Shown piece by piece: positions 43,345 to 52,709 of a stretch of DNA of 64,000 bases. Within the stretch, counting starts at the first letter, position 1, and every line of letters starts with the position of its first letter. The position numbers and the translations under genes were made by a program. This DNA comes from Mesotoga prima MesG1.Ag.4.2 (GTDB lineage: Bacteria > Thermotogota > Thermotogae > Petrotogales > Kosmotogaceae). Under the pieces are notes generated by a model, which was not told the DNA's origin, searched no databases, and saw nothing but the letters and a program-made list of their open reading frames with translations. Where the stretch lies: NCBI RefSeq assembly GCF_000147715.2, contig NC_017934.1, positions 806,001 through 870,000 of the forward strand. The letters run 5' to 3'.

Positions 43345-44321
43345 TGGTTGATGTAAGAATCGAGGAACCTGAAGATAATTTTACCGGGAACGGAGGACCA
43401 AAGAAAAGCTTTTTCTGGTCCGGCCTCTTTGTATTGCTGGTTATTGTCGCAATCGTTGCCGTGTATTTCTTGAGCGGCTTCTTTCTGGTTGGTCCCGATC
43501 AAGTGGGGCTGATAAAGCGGTTCGGCAAATTTACGAACAGCGTAGGGCCAGGACTTGGGTATCACCTGCCCTTTCCCATTGAAAGTGTAGTCGTTATCGA
43601 CACTTCGAATTTGAGAAAACAGGAGATTGGGTTCAGGACGATCAGAACTGGGACCTATCAGACCTATGCAAACGAGTCCCTAATGCTTACCGGAGATGGA
43701 AATATCGTCTCGGTCGAGCTGGTTGTACAGTACTACGTGGGTGATCCTGCGAAGTTGGCTTTCACTATTGTTGACGACGGAGATATCGTAAGATTCACGA
43801 CCGAATCGGTTCTCAGGGAGGAAGTTGCTTCGAGCACCATTGACTCGATATTGACAACAGAGAGGGACACTATTTCTATAAGGACTGCGGAGAGGGTTCA
43901 GGAAGAACTTGATAGACTTGATACAGGAATTATTGTGAAAAATGTTTTCCTTCAGGAGGTCGCTCCGCCGCAGCAGGTTATCACAGCCTTCGACGATGTG
44001 AATAGTGCCAAGCAGGACAAGGAAAAGCTAATCTACGAGGCTGAGAAATACACTAACGACATTATTCCAAAGGCCGAAGGAGAAGCTGCCCAGATAATTA
44101 AGGACGCCGAAGGCTATGCCCAGGAGAGAATCCTAAATGCCGAAGGAGAGGCCGAAAGATTCCTCGAAATTCTCGAGGAATATGAAAAGGCTCCAGACGT
44201 AACAAGAACGAGAATGTATCTTGAGACCCTTAACAAGATTCTTTCTGAAGCAAGCAAGACAGTTGTGCTCGATCAGAGCAGTGTTCTGAAACTCCTTGAT
44301 CTTGAAGGGAGCGTGAGGTGA
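43344..44321 (+). CDS. hflK: SPFH-domain protein HflK
   Basis: Membrane-anchored prohibitin-like protein that forms the HflKC complex around FtsH and regulates its proteolysis. A short cytoplasmic N terminus (about 1-28) is followed by one hydrophobic segment (about 30-55, LFVLLVIVAIVAVYFLSGFFLVG), then the SPFH domain (GPDQVGLIKRFGKF) and a coiled coil rich in Glu and Ala (KAEGEAAQIIKDAEGYA). It starts in the murB stop (TAATG) and hflC starts in its own stop. It is 325 residues, somewhat shorter than E. coli HflK, with no long Gly-rich tail. Confidence 0.95.
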   Translation: MVDVRIEEPEDNFTGNGGPKKSFFWSGLFVLLVIVAIVAVYFLSGFFLVGPDQVGLIKRFGKFTNSVGPGLGYHLPFPIESVVVIDTSNLRKQEIGFRTIRTGTYQTYANESLMLTGDGNIVSVELVVQYYVGDPAKLAFTIVDDGDIVRFTTESVLREEVASSTIDSILTTERDTISIRTAERVQEELDRLDTGIIVKNVFLQEVAPPQQVITAFDDVNSAKQDKEKLIYEAEKYTNDIIPKAEGEAAQIIKDAEGYAQERILNAEGEAERFLEILEEYEKAPDVTRTRMYLETLNKILSEASKTVVLDQSSVLKLLDLEGSVR

Positions 44322-45178
44322 TGAAATACAAAGTCATAATTTCCGTTGCGATCATCGTGGTAATTGCGATCATACTTCTGCCGAGTTTCTTCTTCATCAT
44401 CGATGAAACTGAACAGGCCGTTGTTTTGAGATTTGGCGAGATTCAGAAATCCATCACCGAGGCCGGCCTTTATACTAAGACACCTTTCATCGACAACGTG
44501 AGAAAATTTGACAAACGTATACAGATATACGACGTAGATGCCGAAAGGATATATTCGAAGGACAAGAAGACGATTCTGGCCGATACTTTTGCTTTGTGGA
44601 GAATAGTAGATCCGAGGAAATTCATAGAGACAATGAAATCAGAACTGACTGCTCTTACACGAATTGATGATGTAGTGTACTCTCACGTGCGAAACACATT
44701 TGGAAAACTCGATTACGACGAGATCATTTCCGGAAAGAGAACGGATGTCCTTGATGAAATTACCGCTCTCGCTGCAAATGATATGAAGGACTTTGGAATT
44801 CAAATAATATCTGTTCGCGTTAAGAGAGCCGATTTGCCTGACGAAAATAGGAACGCCGTCTTCGAGAGAATGAAGTCCGAAAGAATTCAGGAGGCTTCGC
44901 TCATTAGAGCCGAAGGGAATAGAGAGGCACAGAAGTTGAGAGCCGAGGCGGATAAAGAGGCGCAGATTACGATCGCCAAAGCCCAGAAGGAAGCAGACAT
45001 AATAATCGGAACAGGAGATGCTCGAGCGCTTTCAATCTATGCCGAAGCCTTCAACAGAGACCCCGATTTCTATGAATTCATGAAGAGACTCGAAGTCTAC
45101 GAGAGCACTCTAGAGGATGCGAACTACATTTTGGGTCCTGCCATGGATTTCATTGACAAACTATCCAAAGGAGAATAA
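44321..45178 (+). CDS. hflC: SPFH-domain protein HflC
   Basis: Partner of HflK. A 285-residue protein with one N-terminal hydrophobic segment (about 5-25), the SPFH domain (DETEQAVVLRFGEI, RADLPDE..RNAVFERMKSER) and a Glu/Ala-rich coiled coil (QKLRAEADKEAQITIAKAQKEA split over about 200-230). It ends with PAMDFI and a short tail. The start ATG overlaps the hflK stop; yigZ starts in the hflC stop. Confidence 0.95.
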   Translation: MKYKVIISVAIIVVIAIILLPSFFFIIDETEQAVVLRFGEIQKSITEAGLYTKTPFIDNVRKFDKRIQIYDVDAERIYSKDKKTILADTFALWRIVDPRKFIETMKSELTALTRIDDVVYSHVRNTFGKLDYDEIISGKRTDVLDEITALAANDMKDFGIQIISVRVKRADLPDENRNAVFERMKSERIQEASLIRAEGNREAQKLRAEADKEAQITIAKAQKEADIIIGTGDARALSIYAEAFNRDPDFYEFMKRLEVYESTLEDANYILGPAMDFIDKLSKGE

Positions 45179-45807
45179 TGAGCTGTAAGAAGTCTCTTCT
45201 TGAACCAGGACACTTTGAAATCAATGTCAGAAGATCCAGGTTCGTAGGTGACGGCGCAAGATGCGAATGTGAAGAAGAAGCAAAGTCCTTTATCAAGTCG
45301 CTCTCTCAAAGGTATGCGAACGCCGACCATTGTTGCTGGGCATACCGGATTTCCCTTCAGGGAAGGGAAATCGCTAATTACTCAGATGCGGGAGAACCTC
45401 ATGGATCTGCCGGTAAGCCTATTCTCGGAGCTATCGAAAGTCTTGAACTTACGGACGTTGTCGTGGTAGTTACCAGGTATTTTGGCGGAACAAAACTAGG
45501 AGTGAGAGGTTTGATTGATGCCTACGGAGAGACTGCTGCAGGAGCGCTCAGGGCCGGGAAACCGGCCCTGTACTGCCCTGGGCTAGAGTTGGTTGTAGAA
45601 ATGACTTATAGTCAGTGGAACGATTTTATCAGGCTCTTTGGTGAAGATAAAGACTATTCGGTCCGAAAAGTCGACTATTCAGAAAGGGTTTTTGCATCAC
45701 TTGCTGTTCAGGAAAAGAACATAGAAAGAATTATGGGGTTTCTTGAAGACAGAAGAATCTTTCACAAATCGGGGGAAGAACTGAGCTTTGTCAGCCCGGT
45801 CGAGTGA
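45178..45807 (+). CDS. yigZ: YigZ/IMPACT family protein
   Basis: A 209-residue IMPACT (UPF0029) protein. The N-terminal domain contains SRFVGDGARCE.., the HCCWAYRI segment and the signature DAGEPHGSAGKPILGAIE and VVTRYFGGTKLGVRGLIDAYG. The C-terminal EF-G-like domain (about 135-209) is present. The family is linked to translation control in eukaryotes; the bacterial role is unknown. It overlaps the convergent mrdA by 46 bases. Confidence 0.93.
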   Translation: MSCKKSLLEPGHFEINVRRSRFVGDGARCECEEEAKSFIKSLSQRYANADHCCWAYRISLQGREIANYSDAGEPHGSAGKPILGAIESLELTDVVVVVTRYFGGTKLGVRGLIDAYGETAAGALRAGKPALYCPGLELVVEMTYSQWNDFIRLFGEDKDYSVRKVDYSERVFASLAVQEKNIERIMGFLEDRRIFHKSGEELSFVSPVE

Positions 45808-47471
45808 TTCTGCTGCATGTATTCCTGCAAGTAATAGTCCATTATCTTCCTGGATATCTGTGATGCCAGTCCGGACCCATAGCCTCCTTCATGAACGAAG
45901 ACGGTTACCACTATTTCGGGCTCCTCAAGTGGCATGAAGCCGGTAAACCAGGAATGGGTAGGTTTTGAGCCTCCCTGTTCCGCTGTACCAGTTTTGCCGG
46001 CTGCCGTTCCTTCGAAATTCCTGAAGGCCGAATAGGCGGTTCCCGCCTCGGCAGCTCCACCCCCCTTGCTTATGACATTTCTCAAAGCCTCTGTAAGCAA
46101 GTTCCAGTCACTTTCACCAAGCTCAATTACTGCCCTGTCACTCACTCTCTCTGTACCAATATAGGGAAGTATTTCGCGGCCTTTAGTAGCAATTTCACCG
46201 GTCATCTTTGCCAGCTGCAAGGGAGTGATGCTTAGATAACCCTGGCCTATTGAAATCTGAATAGTATCCCCGGGAAACCAGTTTTCTTCGAGTTTTTCTT
46301 GTTTCCATGAGGGACAAGGCATTAGACCTGTTGATTCCTCAGGTAGATCTATGTTTGTTGGCTCGAAAACGTCCCATATTTCGGCATAATTGCTGATCGT
46401 GTCAATTCCCAACTCAAGCCCCAGCTGATAGAAGTATACGTTACATGAAACGGTTATGGCCTTAGACAGATCTGTCATGCCATGGCCGTAAAGATTCCAG
46501 TCTCTGTAAACCCCTTGAACTATGCCCTGACTGTCTTTGTACTGGAAACTTCCTCGACAATCTATTTGTTCAGTTGCATCCTTTCCTTCTGCCAAAGCTA
46601 TCATTGCAATGAACGGCTTAATCACAGATCCTGGCGTAAAAGGAGTTAACGCTCTATTGACAAGCGGCCTGGAGGGATCGAGATTCAATCTTTCCCAATC
46701 TCTATTGGAGATTCCCTTTGTGAAAGACATGTTTTCAAAGCCGGGGACCGATACCAGGGCAAGAATCTCTCCGCTTGTTGTCATCACTACTGCTGCACCG
46801 CTCTTGCCGGTTTCGTTGATTAATTCATAAATGTATTTTGACATTTGAGAGTCTATGGTTATAGTAAGGTCTTTTCCCCCTACAGGCGGCCTTTCACCTT
46901 CAAGACTTATCTGGCGTCCTAGCGCATCGACTCTTATTAACTGCTCCCCTGGAGTTCCTCTCAACAAGTCATTGTACTGCTTTTCTATTCCCATTACCGG
47001 TTCTCCGTCAGCTTTTATGTATCCCACAACGTGCGCAACACCGGGATTGTTTTGATAGTATCTGATAACTCTTTCAGAAACTTCCAGCTCCGGGAAGTCG
47101 TTGAGCCTTTCTGCGAGAGCCGCTGGAAGACTCGCCTCAACACTTCCAAACATTTCAAGGTTTTTTATAAGTGTTTCTGCTTTCTGTTTGTCGTCGAAGG
47201 CATCAATTGTCATTCTCTTCAGGTCATCAGGGAGAAACACCACCCTTTTTTCAATATTGTAGTAGGGTGCATCCCACGCAAGCGGAATTCCATTTCGATC
47301 CAAAATCATACCTCTTTGAGGAAGCAAAGAGATCGATCGATGGCTAATGCTTTCTACTTGTGCCGCGTATTTATCAGAGCTCACAATTTGGTAATCGTAC
47401 AATTTATAAATGAAGAGTCCCACTGTTAGAATGAAAAGTACGAAGAAGAGGTCGAATCTCTTAATCTTCAA
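45762..47471 (-). CDS. mrdA: Penicillin-binding protein 2 (elongation transpeptidase)
   Basis: Class B penicillin-binding protein of the rod-shape complex. The 569-residue chain has an N-terminal membrane anchor (about 7-25), the pedestal domain, then the transpeptidase domain with SxxK in PFTPGSVIKPF, SxN in VSCN and KTG in GKTGTAEQGG. It is translated from within the end of mreD (11-base overlap). No rodA gene follows; the 3' end overlaps yigZ by 46 bases. Confidence 0.96.
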   Translation of the reverse strand: MKIKRFDLFFVLFILTVGLFIYKLYDYQIVSSDKYAAQVESISHRSISLLPQRGMILDRNGIPLAWDAPYYNIEKRVVFLPDDLKRMTIDAFDDKQKAETLIKNLEMFGSVEASLPAALAERLNDFPELEVSERVIRYYQNNPGVAHVVGYIKADGEPVMGIEKQYNDLLRGTPGEQLIRVDALGRQISLEGERPPVGGKDLTITIDSQMSKYIYELINETGKSGAAVVMTTSGEILALVSVPGFENMSFTKGISNRDWERLNLDPSRPLVNRALTPFTPGSVIKPFIAMIALAEGKDATEQIDCRGSFQYKDSQGIVQGVYRDWNLYGHGMTDLSKAITVSCNVYFYQLGLELGIDTISNYAEIWDVFEPTNIDLPEESTGLMPCPSWKQEKLEENWFPGDTIQISIGQGYLSITPLQLAKMTGEIATKGREILPYIGTERVSDRAVIELGESDWNLLTEALRNVISKGGGAAEAGTAYSAFRNFEGTAAGKTGTAEQGGSKPTHSWFTGFMPLEEPEIVVTVFVHEGGYGSGLASQISRKIMDYYLQEYMQQNHSTGLTKLSSSPDL

Positions 47472-47841
47472 CGCTCAACCTCCTCAATATGAGAAATGTT
47501 GCGAAGAACGGAAAGAGTACACCGAAGCCGGTACCGGCAAAACAGACTCCTGTGATTCCTATTGCCGCCGCAACGAGAGCACCAAAACTTGGTGTTCGAT
47601 AACGGTCCTGAAAAGCAACTGCAGAAATAACAAGTATTATTGCAAGGGCGATTACCATACCGATTCCGGAAAGTGCAATTCCAACTATCCATGAAAGCAG
47701 TAATGCAAGTGAAAGCGCAAATGCGACGTTTCTCGTCGGTAGAAATACCAGGAGCGTTAGATATATGGGATATAAAGGGATCAAGTCTCCGAATCCGAGA
47801 TCAAAGAATAGAGCCGGTACTATCAGGAGCAGCCAAATCAT
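47461..47841 (-). CDS. mreD: Rod shape-determining protein MreD
   Basis: A 126-residue, very hydrophobic protein with about four or five membrane segments, between mreC and mrdA in the standard order. It is shorter than typical MreD (about 160-170 residues), with the usual charged loops reduced. Its identification rests on position and hydrophobicity more than on motifs. The start ATG 47841 overlaps the mreC stop by 4 bases. Confidence 0.85.
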   Translation of the reverse strand: MIWLLLIVPALFFDLGFGDLIPLYPIYLTLLVFLPTRNVAFALSLALLLSWIVGIALSGIGMVIALAIILVISAVAFQDRYRTPSFGALVAAAIGITGVCFAGTGFGVLFPFFATFLILRRLSVED

Positions 47842-48536
47842 TCCTGCAACTCCAGAAAGAGAAAGTAGTCACCAAATACGTTCGGATTCTTTACCAGGTA
47901 ATCGCTTCCATGGCGACCTGCGATTTCGCCTATTAGATCGAGCTTCATTGCTTTGTAGTATCCGTACCCTGGAACCGTCGAAGCAATTCTGACTGGATCA
48001 CCCGCCTCTAGATAATAAGGATCAAATGTTGAGAAATACAGTTTTCCCGCGTCTGAATAGACCACGCCTTCGATAACTGTCTCCTCTCTGTGAACAGCGG
48101 CCGAAATTCTAGTTCCCGGAGATGTGAGCGGAGCAACAAGTAAGTAGCGTTCATTTGAGCTCTTAACCACACCATAGATGGTCGATGAAAAGAACGAAGC
48201 AACGGGAGTTCCTGGCAAAGCCGGTCTGTTTGTGGTCATAACGGCTGTATTGTTTCTTTCAAAACTGAAAAACGCAACTCTCATCGGAATTGGAAACTCA
48301 AACTTGTCACTGAATGAATCGGCGTATCTATTCAGATCTCTTATTACACGATCTATGCTTCTTGTTTGAAAGAGCGCCCTGAAAAAGTTCTCGATATCCA
48401 CTCTCAGATTTATAAGGGGTAATGCCATTCCATCAAAAAACTCACTCGCTCTTCTGTTGGTACCCGTCACTTCTAGAATCGATGACAGGACAAGAAAGAT
48501 CATTAAGATTACAACCGCCACTTCAGCAAACTTCAT
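47838..48536 (-). CDS. mreC: Rod shape-determining protein MreC
   Basis: A 232-residue cell-shape protein with a short N-terminal membrane segment (about 5-25), a helical region (about 35-75) and a beta-rich periplasmic domain with the characteristic YGVVKSSNERYLLVAPLTSPGTRISAAV pattern. It is smaller than most MreC proteins (about 270-300). It follows mreB by 14 bases. Confidence 0.92.
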   Translation of the reverse strand: MKFAEVAVVILMIFLVLSSILEVTGTNRRASEFFDGMALPLINLRVDIENFFRALFQTRSIDRVIRDLNRYADSFSDKFEFPIPMRVAFFSFERNNTAVMTTNRPALPGTPVASFFSSTIYGVVKSSNERYLLVAPLTSPGTRISAAVHREETVIEGVVYSDAGKLYFSTFDPYYLEAGDPVRIASTVPGYGYYKAMKLDLIGEIAGRHGSDYLVKNPNVFGDYFLFLELQE

Positions 48537-48550
48537 TAGAGAAGTCTCCT

Positions 48551-49570
48551 CTATCTCAAGTTGCCTTTTTCAATTCTTTCAAGTATGGAGACTCTCTCCA
48601 GAACCTGACCAGCTCCTCTCGCCACACAAGTCAAGGGATCATCGGCTATGACAACCATGATTCCAGTTTCTCTTTGAATCAGTTCCTGCATTCCGTTTAA
48701 GAGGGAACCTCCGCCCGCAATAACAATACCGCTCTGCACGATATCGGAAATGAGCTCAGGAGGTGTGTTTTCCACAGTGAGTTTGACTGCCTCAACAATT
48801 CTAGAAACCGGTTCTGCAATCGCCTCTCGAATCTCTGAACCGGAGATGGAAATCTTACGCGGGAGACCTGAATTCAAGTCTAGACCAACAATTTCCGCAT
48901 AGGAACCGTCGGCTTCTTCTGTTTCGACCACATTTCCAATTTCCATTTTGACACGTTCAGCTGTTTTCTCGCCAATCATCAGTCTGTACTTTTCTTTGAT
49001 GTACTGAACGATATAATCGTCCATTTCGTCTCCGCCAACTCTTATAGATTGGCTCAAGACAATGCTGCCGAGGGAAATCACCGCAATTTCAGTTGTTCCT
49101 CCGCCGATATCAACTATCATATTCCCCGTAGGTTCTTCCACATTCAGGCCGGCGCCGATTGAACTAGCCATTGGTTCTTCAATTAGGAAGACCTTCTTTG
49201 CTCCAGCTTCTATTGCGGCATCCACAATCGCCTTTCTCTCCACTTCGGTCGCCCCGGAAGGAACGCCAATCACAATTCTTGGTTTAACAAAAGTTCGTCT
49301 GCCAATAGCTCTTCCCATAAAATACTTCAGCATCGCGAGGGCAATGTCGTAATCTGCAATTACGCCATCTTTCAAGGGGCGAGTAGCAACTATACTGGCA
49401 GGCGTTTTACCCACCATTCTTTTTGCTTCCAGGCCAACTTGAAGGATCTTTCCTGAATTTACATCGATTGCAACAACCGAGGGTTCATTAGTTACTACTC
49501 CTTGGCCTTTTACATAGACCAGAGTGTTGGCAGTTCCCAAATCTATACCCATGTCTTGCCTTAAGAACAT
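48551..49570 (-). CDS. mreB: Actin-like rod shape protein MreB
   Basis: Bacterial actin that directs lateral wall synthesis. The 339-residue protein has all nucleotide-binding motifs: [17 protein letters not shown] (phosphate 1), [14 protein letters not shown] (phosphate 2) and [11 protein letters not shown] (adenosine). The N terminus MFLRQDM is short and amphipathic. I chose ATG 49570, with AGGAGG 8 bases upstream; the open frame extends 45 bases further. A promoter lies about 115-145 bases upstream. Confidence 0.97.
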   Translation of the reverse strand: MFLRQDMGIDLGTANTLVYVKGQGVVTNEPSVVAIDVNSGKILQVGLEAKRMVGKTPASIVATRPLKDGVIADYDIALAMLKYFMGRAIGRRTFVKPRIVIGVPSGATEVERKAIVDAAIEAGAKKVFLIEEPMASSIGAGLNVEEPTGNMIVDIGGGTTEIAVISLGSIVLSQSIRVGGDEMDDYIVQYIKEKYRLMIGEKTAERVKMEIGNVVETEEADGSYAEIVGLDLNSGLPRKISISGSEIREAIAEPVSRIVEAVKLTVENTPPELISDIVQSGIVIAGGGSLLNGMQELIQRETGIMVVIADDPLTCVARGAGQVLERVSILERIEKGNLR

Positions 49571-49683
49571 TCGAAGGCCTCCTGTCGGGAAAGTCTTTAT
49601 TCTCAATTCTACCATCAGGATGAGGCCGAATGACGAAGCGTGTGAAATTCCACGTCATTGTTCAATAACCTTCTGGAGAAGGT

Positions 49684-49713
49684 ATTATACAAGTTTGACT
49701 ATGCCTTAATCAA
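49684..49713 (-). promoter_or_regulatory. Putative promoter of the mreBCD-mrdA operon
   Basis: On the minus strand TTGATT (49713-49708), an 18-base spacer and a perfect TATAAT (49689-49684). It faces mreB, leaving a leader of about 100 bases. It overlaps a divergent promoter on the other strand. Confidence 0.6.
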
Positions 49714-49724
49714 AGTGATAGAAT
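49695..49724 (+). promoter_or_regulatory. Putative promoter of speE
   Basis: TTGACT (49695-49700), an 18-base spacer and TAGAAT (49719-49724) point toward speE, whose start is about 115 bases downstream. The two divergent promoters occupy the same 30 bases on opposite strands, so polymerase can hold only one at a time. Confidence 0.5.
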
Positions 49725-49844
49725 CCATGTGGCCTCGCCAATGACAAAGTAAGGGCCAATTTTTCACTATTCTAGAGCTAGATGAACTATTTTTTTTGAT
49801 GAAGTTCGATGAGATGATTGTGATGAAAACACGGAGGTGAAGAC

Positions 49845-50720
49845 ATGGAAGATAGAGAGTTAAGAACGTTGAACCATCTCATGTACATGGAATACTACAC
49901 AGGAGGAAATGCAGGACTCTTCATGAAGATGAAGCAGCTCGTGTATTCATTCCAGAGTCCTTTTCAGAGAATAGATATTTTCGAACACCCTGAGTTTGGA
50001 ATGGTTCTTGTGCTAGATGGGATAACAATGTTTACTGAAGCCGATGAATTTATGTATCATGAAATGTTAGTCCATGTTCCGCTTTTTACACATCCGAACC
50101 CAAAACGGGTCTTGATAATTGGTGGTGGCGACGGTGGTAGCTTGAGAGAGGTCCTCAAACACCCCTCTGTCGAGGAAGCGATTCTATGTGAAGTAGATCC
50201 ATATGTAATCGATGCGGCTAAGCTCCATCTGAAGGAAATGTCGGTGGAACTAGACAATCCTAAGGCATCTATCTTTAATGAAAATGGAGCGGACTTTGTG
50301 AGAAAGAACAAGGACTATTTTGATGTAATAATTGTGGACTCTACTGACCCAACGGCAGGCGAAGGAGGGCATCTCTTTACCAAGGAGTTCTATTCAAATT
50401 GCTACAAAGCTCTAAGAAAGGACGGAATATTCTGTGCGGAAACTGAAGACCCTTTCTATGATAAGGGGTGGGTTGCGATTGCTTATAATAGGATTTCCTC
50501 TGTATTTCCCATTTCAAAGATGTACACCGGTTTCATGACGACTTATCCCTCTGGTATGTGGACTTATACAATTGGATCTAAAGAACTGGATCCACTCGAG
50601 GATTACGATGAAGAAAGGGTTCTTGATTTTGGAGCGCCCCTTAGATACTATAATACTGAAATACACAGGGCCTCGTTTGCTCTTCCTACGTTCCTTAAAG
50701 AGCTGACCGGTCAGTTTTGA
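49845..50720 (+). CDS. speE: Spermidine synthase (polyamine aminopropyltransferase)
   Basis: Transfers an aminopropyl group from decarboxylated S-adenosylmethionine to putrescine or a related amine. The 291-residue protein has the MYMEYYTGGNAGL start, the MLVHVPLFTHPNP region, GGGDGG loop (about 92-97) and the DSTDPTAGEGGHLFTKEFY active-site segment. ATG 49845 has GGAGGTGAAG upstream. The gate residue region is like that of Thermotoga SpeE proteins, which accept several acceptors. Monocistronic by spacing. Confidence 0.95.
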   Translation: MEDRELRTLNHLMYMEYYTGGNAGLFMKMKQLVYSFQSPFQRIDIFEHPEFGMVLVLDGITMFTEADEFMYHEMLVHVPLFTHPNPKRVLIIGGGDGGSLREVLKHPSVEEAILCEVDPYVIDAAKLHLKEMSVELDNPKASIFNENGADFVRKNKDYFDVIIVDSTDPTAGEGGHLFTKEFYSNCYKALRKDGIFCAETEDPFYDKGWVAIAYNRISSVFPISKMYTGFMTTYPSGMWTYTIGSKELDPLEDYDEERVLDFGAPLRYYNTEIHRASFALPTFLKELTGQF

Positions 50721-50775
50721 TATACGGCAGCGAAGCTTTACATTTGATGTATTGTGAATAGGATTTTTATAGTTG

Positions 50776-50812
50776 AGAGAATGACCTCCAGTATTTTGCT
50801 GGAGTTGTTCTC
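50776..50812 (+). terminator. Possible weak terminator after speE
   Basis: A stem CTCCAG / CTGGAG (50786-50804) with a seven-base loop, extended by GAGAA / TTCTC after an internal loop, is followed by TCCCTTCTTTTG. The T-tract is imperfect, so termination is uncertain; it could also be a leader structure of lepA. Confidence 0.35.
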
Positions 50813-50887
50813 CCTTCTTTTGTTGAATTTAACCTGGTTTACCCGTGCCGTGATAGAATCATCCTTGATCGGCAGGAGGGAGTTTTA

Positions 50888-52699
50888 ATGTATAAGAGAG
50901 ATCGTATTAGGAACATATCTATAATTGCTCACATTGATCACGGGAAGACGACTCTCGTCGACAGATTCTTAGATATCACCGATACTGTGGACAGACGAAA
51001 CAAAAAGGATCAGTTCATGGATTCCATGGATATTGAGAGAGAAAGGGGAATTACCATAAAGTCTAAGCCCGTGAAGCTGAATTACCTTGCTGATGATGGG
51101 ATTACATACGAGATCAACATTATTGATACGCCTGGTCATGTTGACTTCAACTATGAGGTTTCCAGGAGCTTGGCTGCCTGTGAGGGAGCGATTTTGCTTG
51201 TTGACGCTTCTCAGGGTGTTGAAGCTCAAACGGTTGGCAACACATATCTAGCAATCGAGAATGATCTTGAGTTGATACCTGTACTGAACAAGATAGATAT
51301 TCCAAATGCAAATATCGAGGAAACACTTGCGGAAATTGTCGATCTTATAGGCTATTCTCCTGAAGACTGCCTTCAGGCGAGTGCAAAGACTGGTCAGGGG
51401 GTTAAGGAGATTCTGGAAGCAGTTGTCAAGAGAGTCTCACCCCCGTCGGGAATGCTAGAAGCACCATTAAAGGCATTGATTTTCGATGCGATTTACGATA
51501 AGTATAGAGGCGTAGTTATTCACGTAAGAATCTTTGAAGGTAGTGTCAAAGCGGGGGACAGAATTCAGATGATGGCTTCCGGTGAAATCTTTGAAGTAGT
51601 CGAAGTAGGATACTTCCTTCCTCAGATGGAAATCACCGATTCTCTGGATGCAGGTGAGGTTGGTTATATCATTGCCGTAATAAAAGACGTATCGAGTGCC
51701 AAGATAGGAGATACCGTTACTTCTGCCAATAATCCTACTGATACTGCCCTTCCTGGTTACAAAGAGGCGAAACCTATGGTCTACGCCGGGATGTTTCCTG
51801 GAATGCCCGAGTACTACGACGAACTGAGAAAGGCGCTGGATAAGTTCAAACTTAACGATGCCTCGCTCGTTTTTGAACCGGAGAACTCTCCCGCTTTGGG
51901 TTTTGGCTTCAGGGTGGGGTTCCTTGGCCTACTTCATATGGATGTTGTTAGAGAGAGGCTCGAAAGAGAATTCGAAATAGCCTGTATTCTTACCGCCCCT
52001 AATGTTGTTTATCGGGTCACTTTACAGAATGGTGAAGTTGCAGAAATAACTAATCCCGCTAGCTTTCCAGAGCCTGGTGAGTTCCTGAGAGTTGAAGAAC
52101 CGTTTGTCGACCTATCTATAATCACGCCTTCGGAATATATGGGCAACCTAATAGGGTTCATAACTTCCGAAAAGAGAGGCGACTTCAAAGCGGTGGAAAA
52201 CGCTGGAAAGAATCGGGTTGTTCTGCGTTTTGAGGCTCCGTTGTCGGAGATAATGTTTGACTTCTTCGATAGGATGAAGGCAATTTCGAGAGGTTACGCA
52301 TCAATGGATTATGAAATTCTTGGCTATCGTGAGTCGGATTTGGTGAAAGTGACAATCCTCGTCAATAAGGAGACTGTAGATTCGCTTTCATTCATAGTTC
52401 ATGTAGACAAGGAATATTCTGTAGCAAAAAAGGTAGTCGACAAGTTGAGCGAGCTAATACCGCAGCATCAATTTCAGATTCCGATACAGGCGAAATCAAG
52501 AGGTAGAATAATTGCTAGAAGCGATATAAAGGCATTACGAAAAGATGTTTTGGCCAAATGCTATGGAGGAGATGTCACAAGGAAGATGAAGCTCCTTGAG
52601 AAGCAGAAAGAAGGAAAGAAGAGAATGAGAGAAATCGGTCAGGTAACCATTCCACAGAATGCCTTCCTGGCGATTCTGAGAATCGGTGAAGAAGAATGA
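50888..52699 (+). CDS. lepA: Elongation factor 4 (LepA)
   Basis: Translational GTPase that back-translocates or rescues stalled ribosomes. The 603-residue protein has G1 AHIDHGKTTL, the G2 region ERERGITI, G3 DTPGH, G4 NKID, then domains II, III and V and the LepA-specific C-terminal domain (about 490-600), which includes ARSDIKALRKDVLAKCYGGD split over its length. ATG 50888 has AGGAGGGAG upstream. Confidence 0.97.
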   Translation: MYKRDRIRNISIIAHIDHGKTTLVDRFLDITDTVDRRNKKDQFMDSMDIERERGITIKSKPVKLNYLADDGITYEINIIDTPGHVDFNYEVSRSLAACEGAILLVDASQGVEAQTVGNTYLAIENDLELIPVLNKIDIPNANIEETLAEIVDLIGYSPEDCLQASAKTGQGVKEILEAVVKRVSPPSGMLEAPLKALIFDAIYDKYRGVVIHVRIFEGSVKAGDRIQMMASGEIFEVVEVGYFLPQMEITDSLDAGEVGYIIAVIKDVSSAKIGDTVTSANNPTDTALPGYKEAKPMVYAGMFPGMPEYYDELRKALDKFKLNDASLVFEPENSPALGFGFRVGFLGLLHMDVVRERLEREFEIACILTAPNVVYRVTLQNGEVAEITNPASFPEPGEFLRVEEPFVDLSIITPSEYMGNLIGFITSEKRGDFKAVENAGKNRVVLRFEAPLSEIMFDFFDRMKAISRGYASMDYEILGYRESDLVKVTILVNKETVDSLSFIVHVDKEYSVAKKVVDKLSELIPQHQFQIPIQAKSRGRIIARSDIKALRKDVLAKCYGGDVTRKMKLLEKQKEGKKRMREIGQVTIPQNAFLAILRIGEEE

Positions 52700-52709
52700 C
52701 GAGGTGAGA

